Assembly: GCF_023283485.1 (NCBI RefSeq)
Contig: NZ_JAKILU010000002.1
Span: 186,001 to 250,000 of the forward strand
Length of the DNA: 64,000 bases
Direction of reading: 5' to 3'
Source of the DNA: Shewanella glacialipiscicola
Lineage (GTDB): Bacteria; Pseudomonadota; Gammaproteobacteria; Enterobacterales; Shewanellaceae
The first letter of the stretch is position 1; every line of letters begins with the position of its first letter. The notes below the pieces were generated by a model that saw nothing but the letters and a program-made list of their open reading frames with translations, did not search any database and was not told the DNA's origin. Positions 1 to 9,239 of the stretch are shown one piece after another. The translations under genes were made by a program, and so were the position numbers.

Positions 1-41
1 CGAGCAGCCTAATAAATTTACCGTTGAAAAGCGCTAATATC

Positions 42-79
42 AGACTAAAAGTGCGTATTTTTATACTCACTTTTAGTCT
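42..79 (-). terminator. Terminator after the DUF3087 gene
   Basis: Two perfect 12-base arms (42-53 and 68-79) surround an A/T-rich loop, 23 bases past the stop of the minus-strand DUF3087 gene. The T-run after the stem is poor, so it could also serve convergent transcription from outside the window. Confidence 0.6.
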
Positions 80-101
80 TGATTCACTATAAACTTTAGC
101 G

Positions 102-620
102 TTATAAATTTAGCATTTCAGGGGTAAATTGTTCAGGTGAGATCAATAAGCCTAAACTGTCGATTTGGGCGTTTAAACGATTCAAATCCTGGGTCAACGC
201 AGGCAAGGTCAATGTGTTATCATCAAGTAAATATACTTGCCTTAAACTAGTATAATAAAACAGCAACGTAATCAACGCATTGACATCATTTTGCGCCGCA
301 GCAGCTTTAATCTTTACCAACTTACGATAAATACGATTATGTAACTGCTTTAATCGCCAAACGTAATAAATCTCGCGAAAAAAAGGCCGCTCCTTAAAGT
401 GATGCAACACAGCGCCACACAAGCCCACACTTAAGATCACCCCCAAAAGATTTAAATGAAAGTTACCCGTCGGCTCGCCCGGTACGGGGGTCGCTCCAAA
501 AATGGCAATCAATGCAGACCCAAATGCCAATGAAAGCCCCACCAAACTGAGCACTAAAATCACAATCAATAAATTCATGTTCTTACGATATCGGGTTTTA
601 TCTATTTCTTGCAGCTTCAT
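102..620 (-). CDS. DUF3087 family inner-membrane protein
   Basis: A protein of about 172 residues whose start is best placed at the ATG at 620 (MKLQEIDKTRYRKN). An in-frame TTG at 674 would add 18 residues but gives an atypical N-terminus. Two hydrophobic segments are visible at about residues 15-40 and 55-75, followed by a basic cytoplasmic-looking stretch and a Leu-rich C-terminus. The RYRK segment before the first membrane helix and the overall size match DUF3087, a family of unknown function found mainly in marine gammaproteobacteria. It lies alone, 110 bases downstream of the CobW-type GTPase gene on the same strand, so cotranscription is possible. No function can be read from the sequence. 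Confidence 0.75.
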   Translation of the reverse strand: MKLQEIDKTRYRKNMNLLIVILVLSLVGLSLAFGSALIAIFGATPVPGEPTGNFHLNLLGVILSVGLCGAVLHHFKERPFFREIYYVWRLKQLHNRIYRKLVKIKAAAAQNDVNALITLLFYYTSLRQVYLLDDNTLTLPALTQDLNRLNAQIDSLGLLISPEQFTPEMLNL

Positions 621-784
621 TACATTACGCTCGAATAGCCCGCCCTGAGTAGGCGTGTTAATAATTAATCGCAAATCATACCCGAATCGTCTTTATTCGG
701 CCTTAATTGATTGAAACGAATCGTATACACATATGTTTAAACTGGCTTACTTGAACGTTTATTGAGTAACTAGTTAAATAAGCA

Positions 785-1891
785 TTAGTTAAGGCAAGCC
801 ATAAGTTGCTGTTCTATCTCGTCCCAATCAACGTCGTTCACGGTAATGATTTCTAATCTAGAATCTAGCGTATCATCCAGTTCAACCACACTTAGCTCAT
901 GGTCAATCCAATTAAACCCTGCAATACCATCTGACGTGATCATCACCGCTTTTAATCTGAGCAGCGCGTGCCCCATATTAGATGACTGGGACTGCCGTTG
1001 AATAAAAGCAATCAGCTTTTCAAAATCAAACTCTAATGTCGGCTCAAATACCCAACCACAGCTAAAGCAACCCTCGCCGCGATTCTGCTTGCGTACCATG
1101 CCGCGCTTATCAAAAGCTAAACTAGTCTCCATTGCCCCATCAGCAAACAAACCCAATTCACTTAAATGTGAGCCACCAGTTCGCAGCAAGCTAGGCGTGG
1201 TTATCGCAAGATTACCCAGCTTAGGTTTCACGCCAGTAGGCCCACTCGCGTTGAGCGAAACACGCCGCGGCTGGTTAAGATAATCGAGCAAAGCGTGAGG
1301 TAAAGGCTGCTGGTTTGTATGGCTAACCACGGGAATATCGGCGCGTTCGATATGGCTTAAATAAGTCTGTAACTCATAGAGTAACTTGGTGTTTTCAGCA
1401 TCATACAAATCGGATTTCGTGGCGATAATCACATCAGCTACTTGCAGTTGTTGAATAAAATTAGCGTGTTCGCGATAGCGAGGATCATGAATTTTGCGCG
1501 CATCCACTAAACATAGGGTGCTGCGTAGTGAAATCACATTCTGATAATGAGCAGCACTCAATACTTTAATAATTTCATTGGGATGGCCAAGCCCCGTAGG
1601 CTCAATCAGTAAACGGTCTGGTTTCGCTTTGGCAATCAATTGATTGATAGCGACTTGCGTCGGTACGCCTGCAGCACAACACATACAGCCACCGGCCACC
1701 TCACGAATTTGTATGCCATTATCGGAGGAGTTCAGTAACCCCGCATCAATGCCAACCTCACCAAACTCATTCACCAGCACAGCCCAAATCTCATCCGCGG
1801 GTTTAGTCGCCAGCAATTGTTTAATCAAAGAGGTTTTACCTACGCCTAAAAAACCTGTGATGATATTGGTGGGAATCGCTTTGATAATCAT
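785..1891 (-). CDS. COG0523 (CobW/ZNG-like) metal-associated GTPase
   Basis: A 368-residue P-loop GTPase of the G3E/COG0523 group. Visible motifs are the Walker A GFLGVGKTS (residues 13-21), the metal-binding GGCMCC (Cys69, Cys71, Cys72), a Walker B-like LLIEPTGLGHP and the guanine-specificity motif TKSD near residue 158. The C-terminal half carries a CobW_C-like domain with FSCGWVFEP. Family members deliver zinc or other metals to client proteins, often under zinc limitation, and some serve cobalamin or nitrile-hydratase assembly. No cobalamin or metalloenzyme gene lies beside it, so the metal and client cannot be assigned. I see no convincing Zur-type palindrome upstream. The family call is firm and the substrate is open. 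Confidence 0.9.
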   Translation of the reverse strand: MIIKAIPTNIITGFLGVGKTSLIKQLLATKPADEIWAVLVNEFGEVGIDAGLLNSSDNGIQIREVAGGCMCCAAGVPTQVAINQLIAKAKPDRLLIEPTGLGHPNEIIKVLSAAHYQNVISLRSTLCLVDARKIHDPRYREHANFIQQLQVADVIIATKSDLYDAENTKLLYELQTYLSHIERADIPVVSHTNQQPLPHALLDYLNQPRRVSLNASGPTGVKPKLGNLAITTPSLLRTGGSHLSELGLFADGAMETSLAFDKRGMVRKQNRGEGCFSCGWVFEPTLEFDFEKLIAFIQRQSQSSNMGHALLRLKAVMITSDGIAGFNWIDHELSVVELDDTLDSRLEIITVNDVDWDEIEQQLMACLN

Positions 1892-1956
1892 AAGGAAACT
1901 CGCTCGAATAGAAAGCTTGGCGCTCGAGTGTAGAAGTATTGGCTTTGAAGCTCAAC

Positions 1957-1986
1957 AAAAAGCGCATCGATTAGGATGCGCTTTTT
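1957..1986 (-). terminator. Terminator of the helicase gene
   Basis: The stem AAAAAGCGCATC/GATGCGCTTTTT with a six-base loop lies just past the stop of the RhlE-like gene. The T-run reads correctly on the minus strand, and the symmetry allows use on both strands. Confidence 0.8.
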
Positions 1987-2076
1987 AGTGACAACATATG
2001 ATTCAGCACACTTAACACTCGGCTTAAAGGCGCTATCGATTTATTGATAGCCAAGCTTATTTAATGTTAATAGTGC

Positions 2077-3495
2077 TTATTTGGCTTTATTAGACCGACC
2101 GCCAAAACCAGACTTATTGCTCACTAAATTCGACTTAGGTTTAGTGGCGTTAAAAGGTTTGCCTGAGCCAGAAGCTGGCTTAGCGCGGCTAGAATATTTA
2201 TCGTCGCCCGCTTTGCTATCCTGCGCTTTACCTTTAGCGTACTTCCCCTGACGAGACTGACCAATGGTGCGATCCTGCGGTGCTTTATGGCTCCACTTTC
2301 CAATTGGTTTAATTGGCGCGGCGGGCACGTCACGATAACGGGCAGGCAAAGGCGTGCCTTCTTCATAACCGGGTTGTACCGATACGGGCAGCTTTTGCTC
2401 TATCAAGGCTTCAATTTCAGCAAGCATCTCATCGTCAGCAGGCGCTACAAATGAAATGGCGCGCCCCGTTAATCCCGCGCGGCCAGTACGGCCAATACGG
2501 TGGATATAATCTTCGGCAAGGAACGGCAGTTCAAGGTTAATAACCATAGGTAACGCTTGAATATCTAACCCACGAGCGGCCACATCGGTTGCCACCAGCA
2601 CGCGTAATTTACCGGTTTTAAATTCTTCCAATACCCGATTACGTGAGCCTTGGGTTTTATCACCGTGGAATACACCAGCTGCTATGCCATCAAGCTTTAA
2701 TTCTTGTAATAAATGCTCGGCGCTTTCTTTAGTGCTGGCAAATACCAGCACTTGGCGCCAATTGTTACGACCAACCAGTTCAGACAATAACTCGGCTTTG
2801 CGACGTTTATCAACACGATACACTTCTTGTACTACGGTGGATGCTGTCGTAGTGTCAGCCACATTGACCCATTGAGGTTCGTTTAGCATTTTCTCAGCCA
2901 GTAATTTGACCGCATCGCTATAAGTGGCTGAAAACAACATGGTTTGATGCTGCGCTGCAATTAAACGTTTCACTTTTTCAATATCGCGCACAAAACCCAT
3001 GTCTAACATGCGGTCGGCTTCATCGATCACTAAGGTCGTGACACTTGATAAATCTAACTGGAATTGGCCGATAATGTCGAATAAACGACCTGGGGTTGCC
3101 ACCAGAATATCAACGCCCTGCTCTACCCCTTTACGCTGGGGGTTCATATTGGCGCCGCCATAAACCGCGAGGGTTTTCAGTGGCAGAAACTGGCTGTATT
3201 TTTGGATATTTTCACAGACTTGAATCGCAAGCTCGCGAGTTGGCGTCATCACCAAAGCACGTAAAATGGGTTTGTTATTGCTGTCATTGGCTAAAGATTC
3301 AGCCGCCAGCTTTTCAAGTACAGGCAGAGCAAAGGAAGCTGTTTTACCAGTACCCGTTTGGGCACAGGCCATAATGTCTTTACCTTCAAAGGCAAGCGGG
3401 ATCACTTTCTCTTGCACTTGAGTGAGTTGCTGATAGCCGCACTCAGTTATCGCATTCAAAATAGGGGAAGATAAACCGAGTGTTTCAAATTTCAT
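2077..3495 (-). CDS. rhlE: DEAD-box ATP-dependent RNA helicase, RhlE-like
   Basis: A 472-residue superfamily 2 RNA helicase. All expected motifs are seen in order: the Q-motif region at the N-terminus (FETLGLSSPI), Walker A AQTGTGKT near residue 45, PTRELA, TPGR, VIDEADRMLDMGF, SAT, and in the second RecA domain ATDVAARGLDI and HRIGRTGRAG. The last 90 residues are a Lys/Arg/Gly/Ser-rich disordered tail, typical of RhlE-like proteins that act on ribosome assembly intermediates or cold-stabilised RNA. It is a single-gene unit between the c-di-GMP gene upstream and a terminator downstream. The 5' leader holds a GC-rich inverted repeat (about 3553-3581), which may be a cold-responsive structure, though that is inference. 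RhlE is the nearest named family, and other DEAD-box names are possible. Confidence 0.88.
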   Translation of the reverse strand: MKFETLGLSSPILNAITECGYQQLTQVQEKVIPLAFEGKDIMACAQTGTGKTASFALPVLEKLAAESLANDSNNKPILRALVMTPTRELAIQVCENIQKYSQFLPLKTLAVYGGANMNPQRKGVEQGVDILVATPGRLFDIIGQFQLDLSSVTTLVIDEADRMLDMGFVRDIEKVKRLIAAQHQTMLFSATYSDAVKLLAEKMLNEPQWVNVADTTTASTVVQEVYRVDKRRKAELLSELVGRNNWRQVLVFASTKESAEHLLQELKLDGIAAGVFHGDKTQGSRNRVLEEFKTGKLRVLVATDVAARGLDIQALPMVINLELPFLAEDYIHRIGRTGRAGLTGRAISFVAPADDEMLAEIEALIEQKLPVSVQPGYEEGTPLPARYRDVPAAPIKPIGKWSHKAPQDRTIGQSRQGKYAKGKAQDSKAGDDKYSSRAKPASGSGKPFNATKPKSNLVSNKSGFGGRSNKAK

Positions 3496-3634
3496 AGGGA
3501 CTCTTTAGCTAAGTAGTAAAACTTTGATGCGAGGTAACAATGCCCCAACGCGGGGCCGCGGAGTCTAGCAAAATCCGCGGCGTTTTTATAGGCAATTATC
3601 GTCTTAGGCTTAATATCGCATCCGACATCGGCAA

Positions 3635-6600
3635 TCAAAGATCCGAAATAACAGAGCGGCTCTGCAGATATTGTTGAGTAAATTCGCTCGCGGGTATCGG
3701 CCTAGAGAACAAATAACCTTGGCCATAGTCGCAACCCGCCGCTAATAGCACTTGGCGCTGTGCTTCGGTTTCAACACCCTCGGCTATCACCTTAATTCCC
3801 AACTTGTGGGCCATGACAATAATCGCTTCACACAGTATTTGATCGTTTTCATCAGTATCAATATTACGGGTAAAGGATTGATCAATCTTAAGATAATCAA
3901 TATCAAACTTTTTCAAATACGCTAGCGATGAATAACCCGTACCAAAATCGTCCAATGACACTTGCACACCCGCATCGCGATAGGCCAGTAGCTTTTCGGT
4001 GACTCCCATACTGGCATCCAATAACAGACCTTCGGTGATTTCAACGCACACGCCTGCTCCCGTAATATTGAGCTCTTGTAATAATTTCAGCCAATCATTG
4101 AGCTGCGTGCCCTCATCGCGAAATTGAATCGGCGATTTGTTCACACTAATTTGAATATCGACGCCTAAATCATGGCGCCAAGCGGCGCTTTGGCGCGCCG
4201 CTTGTTCAAACACCCATTTACCTATTTCAATAATTAATCCCGTATCTTCCGCTACTGGAATAAATTCAGATGGCGGCACCGCACCACGCTCGCGATGGTG
4301 CCAGCGGATCAAGGCTTCAGCCTTAGTCACTTCACCGCTTGCGAGTGCAACGATGGGTTGATAATGCAGTTCAAATTCTTTATTGGCGACGGCTTGACGT
4401 AAATCTTGAATCAAGCGCATGCGGTATTTGGCATATTCCTGCATTGATGGGGTGAAATAATTGAAACGATTACGTCCTTGCTCCTTCGCCGCATACATAG
4501 CTTGATCGGCATGCTTGAGCAGCCCTTCAATACTGTTGGAATCATCTGGGTATAAAGTAATACCAATACTGACACTAATAAATGCAGTTTCTTCCCCTAA
4601 CACATAGGGCTCAGCAATGCGGCGTAGAATATTTTCCGCAATGCGCTCAATACCATAATGATCATTCATCGCACTTAGTACTATCGTAAATTCGTCGCCA
4701 CCAAGACGTGCCACCACATCGGTGTCGCGGACACAGGATTTCAACCGATTAGCGGTTTCTATCAATAGCAAATCACCCATGGCATGGCCTAGCGTGTCAT
4801 TCACTTCTTTAAAGAAATCTAAGTCTAAAAATAGCAAAGCAAAATGGTTACGATTGCGGTCTGAATGCTTAATTTCGCTACTTAAATATTCCAACAACAT
4901 ACGTCGATTCGGTAAGCCTGTCAGTGTGTCGTAGTTGGCCTGCTTCCAAATTAAATGTTCATTTTGCTTCTTATCGGTAATATCAGAGAACAAGGCGACA
5001 CGTCGGTAAGGCTTACCTTCTTTATCATTAATCGTATTAATGGTGAGCCAAATAACATATTCCTCGCCACTCTTACGTCGCTGCAACACCTCGCCTTGCC
5101 ACTGGCCGCTGTCACGGATTTCATGATTCATTTGAGTATAAAAATCACGGCTATTAAGGTCGCAATACAGTAACCGAATATGCTGGCCCAGTACTTCGGC
5201 GGCACAATGACCTGTCATCTCGCTAAAAGCGGCGTTTACGGTAATGATCAGACCTTTTTCATCAAGAACACTCATGGCTTCGGAGCTATTGTCATATACC
5301 AGTGCCGATAGCTTTAAGGATTCTTCAAGCAACTTTGCATCTGTCACATCAGAATAAGTGCCACACATCCGCAAAGCGTTGTTATGCGAGTCACGGCTCA
5401 CCACTTTGCCCGTATCTAAAATCCAACGTACATTACGGTTAAGGGTATTAAGCCGATATTCCATCCTGTGTTGCGCTGTTTCACCGCGAATATGTGCTTC
5501 GATAGAATGTAAAACCTTAGGCCTATCTTCGGCGACGATGGCATCTATCCATTGACGGCTGTTGGCGTTGAGTATGTCAGTGTCGCAGCCCAAAATATCG
5601 GCGCTACGGGTATTACGTTGAATACGATCGTTACGAATATCCCAATCCCATACCCCAAGCTCACTGCTGCTTAACACCAACTCCAGTTGCTCGCGGCTCG
5701 CAAGCACTTCTTGATCGGCTAAGGTTTGCGCCGTGATATCTAAAAAGCCTGCAATCACTAACAATACTTGATGGTCGGCTCGCTTACAGGAAACGGTCAT
5801 ATGGGTATAAACACATGAACCGTCTTTGCTGATAAAACGTTTCCCCATCTCGTAGCTGTCAATTTGCCCGTTGAGCATCAACTCAAATTTAAGTAAATCA
5901 GCTTCTAAATCATCGTGATGAGTAATGGCAGACCAAGTCATCCGCAGTAATTCATCTTCAGAGTATTTAAACATTTGACATAAACGGGGGTTCACTTTTA
6001 TCCATTGCTGGTCGACACCCGTTATCGCAATACCAATATTGCCGATGTTGAATTGACTGCGAAAAAGAAAATCATCTTGCAGGCGAATTTGCTCATCACG
6101 TTCTAATTCATAACGCCGCGATAATAATCGGCTCAACAACCAAGTGGTGATGGGGAATAGGGTCAATACAGGTAAAGTGATTTTACTAAGTATGGCTAAA
6201 GCGGTTTCACTGGGTAAAAAGAAGAAAAACCACAACAACATCACGATATGAACGGTGTAGGCAAAGAGAAAAACTTCAAAACCTGAAATATTAGCTAATT
6301 TAGACTTACTGTATTGGCGCCATAGTATTCCAATGACGCCGGATGACACTATGGTAGCAATACCGAGCCACATCGCAGTGCCACCAATACTGATGCGATA
6401 CAGTACTGTTATCACCATGGCAACAAAGGTCGGAACACCGCCAAAAAAAAGGCCTGAGATACACAAAATAACCGAGCGTGTATCAAACACAAAGCCAGGT
6501 TGATATACCCAAGGTGTACTCATCACTGTGATGCCAATGCCGCCAATAAGCAGCCCTATCACAATGCGCCACAGTAAATAATGCTGTCGCTGGTGTTTTT

Positions 6601-6682
6601 TAGGGATCGCGTCATACAAAAATACCAATGCCAGCATTAAAGCTGCATTTTGTACCAACGGAAAGATAATATCTTTATCCAT
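3635..6682 (-). CDS. LytS-type 5TM, PAS, GGDEF and EAL bifunctional c-di-GMP protein
   Basis: A 1015-residue membrane signalling protein. Residues 1 to about 190 form a 5TM receptor of the LytS type, with the signature-like GVPTFVAMVITVLYRISIGG stretch. Three PAS/PAC modules follow (about 205-570). The GGDEF domain has an intact active site (ARLGGDEF) and an intact inhibitory RxxD site five residues before it (RDTD). The EAL domain keeps EALIRW, VEITEG, DDFGTGYSSL, KIDQSF and AEGVET, so both synthesis and hydrolysis of cyclic di-GMP look possible. The 5TM region may sense a small ligand or the membrane state. It is a single gene with no obvious partner. Which activity dominates in the cell cannot be told from sequence. 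Confidence 0.93.
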   Translation of the reverse strand: MDKDIIFPLVQNAALMLALVFLYDAIPKKHQRQHYLLWRIVIGLLIGGIGITVMSTPWVYQPGFVFDTRSVILCISGLFFGGVPTFVAMVITVLYRISIGGTAMWLGIATIVSSGVIGILWRQYSKSKLANISGFEVFLFAYTVHIVMLLWFFFFLPSETALAILSKITLPVLTLFPITTWLLSRLLSRRYELERDEQIRLQDDFLFRSQFNIGNIGIAITGVDQQWIKVNPRLCQMFKYSEDELLRMTWSAITHHDDLEADLLKFELMLNGQIDSYEMGKRFISKDGSCVYTHMTVSCKRADHQVLLVIAGFLDITAQTLADQEVLASREQLELVLSSSELGVWDWDIRNDRIQRNTRSADILGCDTDILNANSRQWIDAIVAEDRPKVLHSIEAHIRGETAQHRMEYRLNTLNRNVRWILDTGKVVSRDSHNNALRMCGTYSDVTDAKLLEESLKLSALVYDNSSEAMSVLDEKGLIITVNAAFSEMTGHCAAEVLGQHIRLLYCDLNSRDFYTQMNHEIRDSGQWQGEVLQRRKSGEEYVIWLTINTINDKEGKPYRRVALFSDITDKKQNEHLIWKQANYDTLTGLPNRRMLLEYLSSEIKHSDRNRNHFALLFLDLDFFKEVNDTLGHAMGDLLLIETANRLKSCVRDTDVVARLGGDEFTIVLSAMNDHYGIERIAENILRRIAEPYVLGEETAFISVSIGITLYPDDSNSIEGLLKHADQAMYAAKEQGRNRFNYFTPSMQEYAKYRMRLIQDLRQAVANKEFELHYQPIVALASGEVTKAEALIRWHHRERGAVPPSEFIPVAEDTGLIIEIGKWVFEQAARQSAAWRHDLGVDIQISVNKSPIQFRDEGTQLNDWLKLLQELNITGAGVCVEITEGLLLDASMGVTEKLLAYRDAGVQVSLDDFGTGYSSLAYLKKFDIDYLKIDQSFTRNIDTDENDQILCEAIIVMAHKLGIKVIAEGVETEAQRQVLLAAGCDYGQGYLFSRPIPASEFTQQYLQSRSVISDL

Positions 6683-7219
6683 AACCTAGAGAGCGACTCC
6701 AAAAAATAAATGGGCTAATACTATTTTAATATTTTACTGGTTTAATATTTCACTGGATAGTGTAGCAGAATCACTTATAAATCATGCGTTAATTCTATTA
6801 TTTACCTCACAATTTACTGCAGCGTTAATCATATTTAATCTCACTATACCCCCACGGCTCGAACTTGTTTTAATAAGAAACCTTGAATGACTAAAGCGGC
6901 GCAGCCATCAATCAAGATGATCATTAACCTATAGCGTTAAATGGCATAAGAAAGCCATTTTCATCTCCATAAGGGCAAAGTCTGCACTCTCACTTAATAG
7001 CGCCTCATCTCATCACGAACGCAGATTGATGCAACACTTTGTATCAATGGTGTTTTTATCTTGAATAATAGCTTACTCCTCTGTCACCATCTAAAAACAA
7101 ACAAAATAAAAACATACCAGCAACATTGGAATTCTGTCGATATTGCTGATGTACGAACAAGTTGATGCTAGCAGCCCACATTGTAAAAAATGACCAAAAT
7201 AAATGAATAAGGATATGAG
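6683..7219. other. Intergenic region with divergent promoters
   Basis: This 537-base AT-rich gap separates the divergent c-di-GMP and cyclophilin genes. A small hairpin (AAATGGC/GCCATTT, 6939-6960) is the only clear structure. No coding sequence or RNA gene is recognised. Confidence 0.5.
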
Positions 7220-7855
7220 ATGAACAAGTTTACCGGATTACTACTCACAGCTAGTTTAAGTCTAGGACTGCTAGGTTGTGATGGCAGCATTGACGACAAT
7301 ATCGACCCAGTCCCCCCCAAACCGTCACCGACGCCACCAGCATTATCTGCTGATGTGTGTTATTTGATGAAAACAACGAAGGGCGATATCACCCTCGCGA
7401 TTGACTTAACGAATATGCCAATTACTGGCAAAAATTTTAAACAATATGTTGATAAGTCTTTCTATAACGGCACGCTATTCCATAGAACAGTCAACAACTT
7501 TATGATCCAAGGCGGCGGTTTTACGACTGGCCTTAAAAGTAAACCCACCAGTGCTTCAATTAAAAATGAAGCCGCTGTGGGCATTAGCAATAAACGCGGC
7601 ACTATCGCAATGGCAAGGAGTGAAGCGCCAGATACTGCAGCGTCGCAGTTCTATATCAACGTGTTAGATAATCCCCAATTGGATGCATCCGCTGATAAGT
7701 TTGGTTATGCCGTATTTGGCAAAGTAGTGGATGGCATGGATGTCGCCGATCAGATAAGCATAGTAAAAACAACCACGATTGACGGTTTCAGAGATACACC
7801 GGTGCAAGAAATTTTGATTAACTCAGTGACTGAAACAAGCTGCCCTGCGGCCTAA
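7220..7855 (+). CDS. Lipoprotein cyclophilin-type peptidyl-prolyl isomerase
   Basis: A 211-residue cyclophilin with a lipoprotein signal: a hydrophobic segment ends in LLGC, so Cys20 is the predicted lipidation site. Asp at the next position would favour inner-membrane retention by the E. coli rule. A Pro-rich linker (about residues 30-43) leads to the cyclophilin core. The core includes FHRTVNNFMIQGGG, the bacterial short-form GTIAMAR and ASQFYIN segments, and FGKVVDGMDV. It should catalyse cis-trans isomerisation of X-Pro bonds in periplasmic proteins. The start is supported by AAGGA 11 bases upstream. It is a single-gene unit closed by a strong terminator shared with the convergent MarR gene. 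Confidence 0.9.
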   Translation: MNKFTGLLLTASLSLGLLGCDGSIDDNIDPVPPKPSPTPPALSADVCYLMKTTKGDITLAIDLTNMPITGKNFKQYVDKSFYNGTLFHRTVNNFMIQGGGFTTGLKSKPTSASIKNEAAVGISNKRGTIAMARSEAPDTAASQFYINVLDNPQLDASADKFGYAVFGKVVDGMDVADQISIVKTTTIDGFRDTPVQEILINSVTETSCPAA

Positions 7856-7873
7856 AAGCGATACGATAAAATC

Positions 7874-7904
7874 AAAAAAGCACTGAGAATTCAGTGCTTT
7901 TTTA
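7874..7904. terminator. Bidirectional terminator
   Basis: The stem AAAAAAGCACTGA/TCAGTGCTTTTTT sits between the convergent cyclophilin (+) and MarR (-) genes and has T-runs in both directions. Confidence 0.9.
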
Positions 7905-7952
7905 TTTTAGTATTTTTATCTTTAAAAATTTATCTCAGAATAAATCTGAAAT

Positions 7953-8429
7953 TTACTCATCGCCTTGGATTTTGCCAACCAACAGCATAGGCGCTGCATC
8001 AATCTTATCGGCGTCCATCATAGTCGCGATACGCTCAACGGCCGAGAGCAATTGACTCTGTTCCCACTGTTCAAGATTTTGATAACGTTTAATAAAATGC
8101 TCTTGCAATGGTTTGGGGGAGTCTTGTAACAATGCCCGTCCCGCATCACTCAAATACAAATGCACCTTACGTTTATCGGTTTCGCTACGTTTACGGATCA
8201 CTAAACCCCGCCCCTCAAGACGATCAATAATGGTCGTTACCGTCGCAGGGCTCAGCGTAATTTCTTCCGCCACTGTTTTCGCTAATGGCGCATCCAATTG
8301 GGCAATTTTTTGCATCACCATCAATTGCGGCCCAGTTAAACCTGAATGTTTATTCAGTTGGCGAGAATGAATGTCGATAGCGCGTATGACGCGGCGCAGC
8401 GAAATGAGCAGTTGTTCGTACTTTTCCAT
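7953..8429 (-). CDS. MarR family transcriptional regulator
   Basis: A 158-residue winged-helix regulator. The recognition region (ETAEEITLSPATVTTIIDRLEGRGLVIRKRSETDKRKVHLYLSDAGR in outline, about residues 55-100) is classical MarR, with the DKR wing. It lies 91 bases downstream of the porin gene in the same orientation, with a hairpin between them. It may be the last gene of the BCCT-porin unit or may have its own promoter. Such regulators usually respond to a small phenolic or amphipathic ligand and often control neighbouring genes. Control of the transporter and porin is plausible but unproven. No clear MarR palindrome was found by eye. Confidence 0.9.
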   Translation of the reverse strand: MEKYEQLLISLRRVIRAIDIHSRQLNKHSGLTGPQLMVMQKIAQLDAPLAKTVAEEITLSPATVTTIIDRLEGRGLVIRKRSETDKRKVHLYLSDAGRALLQDSPKPLQEHFIKRYQNLEQWEQSQLLSAVERIATMMDADKIDAAPMLLVGKIQGDE

Positions 8430-8490
8430 AATGTCCCATCCAAGTAGTCCAGTGCACCTTACCAGAAAGTGCAGCTGAACTCACCCACAG

Positions 8491-8517
8491 GAAGGACTTT
8501 TGTAGCAAAAGTCCCTT
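8491..8517 (-). terminator. Hairpin between the porin and marR genes
   Basis: The stem GAAGGRACTTTTG/CAAAAGTCCTTC (minus-strand sense) starts just past the porin stop. It has no T-run, so it may be a partial terminator or an mRNA-stabilising hairpin that separates porin from marR expression. Confidence 0.5.
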
Positions 8518-8520
8518 CAG

Positions 8521-9225
8521 TTACAACATGAATTGACGCGATACCGACAGCACTAATCGCTCGTCACTGGTATCTAAGTTCATACTGGTATCTTCAGCGG
8601 CAAGGCTGAAATTAAAGCCGCTCCAATCAGTCATATAAGCAATGCGATAATGATTAAAGGATTTACCGCCGTCCCATGACCATTTATCTTCATCAAGTGA
8701 AGTTGAGCGATCAACACTAAAGCGAATATCATGCCCCTCTGCAACACTAATAGTGTGGCCGAGCAACATCGTATAATGCCCGCCGCCTAAACCAAAGTAA
8801 TCCCACGTGTAGGTTAACTTAGCTTCAGAGTGACCCAAGGAAGTATCGTAGCCCAGCTTGCTATATAGCTCTGGGTAGTTGTATTCGTCAGAGAACGAAT
8901 CGCCATGGTAAGTATAATAGGCCAGCCCCACATCAAGGTTTAGTTGTTCATTAAGTTGATAAAATTTACCCGCATAAGCATCTAGCTCTAACCAAGTGTC
9001 ATCATCACCACCAAAATCGACGTTAGAGGTAAAACTCCCCACATACCATCCCGAATCAAAACCGTAATCCAAACTTCCTTGCAGCGCTGGACCGTTGTCC
9101 GTTTGGCTGACGCCGTTAAAAGTGTAATCCGAAGTTGCCTTAATGGTGGCCGATAGCTCGGCATTGGCCGCTGTCGATATCAGTAATAATCCAGCGGCAA
9201 TAGAGTAAAGACATGTTGATTTCAT
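8521..9225 (-). CDS. TorF family putative outer-membrane porin
   Basis: About 234 residues when started at the ATG at 9225, which has a strong GGGGGAA Shine-Dalgarno sequence. An ATG at 9240 overlaps the stop of the upstream transporter (TAATG) and could allow coupled initiation. The signal peptide (MKSTCLYSIAAGLLLISTAANA) is followed by ELSATIKATSDYTFNGVSQTD, the typical start of the Gcw_chp/TIGR02001 family. The rest alternates aromatic and polar residues as in beta-barrels and ends in QFML. The name TorF reflects an outer-membrane pore role in a related Shewanella system. Here its place directly after a BCCT-type carrier suggests passage of choline or another quaternary amine across the outer membrane, which is inference. 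Confidence 0.8.
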   Translation of the reverse strand: MKSTCLYSIAAGLLLISTAANAELSATIKATSDYTFNGVSQTDNGPALQGSLDYGFDSGWYVGSFTSNVDFGGDDDTWLELDAYAGKFYQLNEQLNLDVGLAYYTYHGDSFSDEYNYPELYSKLGYDTSLGHSEAKLTYTWDYFGLGGGHYTMLLGHTISVAEGHDIRFSVDRSTSLDEDKWSWDGGKSFNHYRIAYMTDWSGFNFSLAAEDTSMNLDTSDERLVLSVSRQFML

Positions 9226-9239
9226 TATAGATTCCCCCA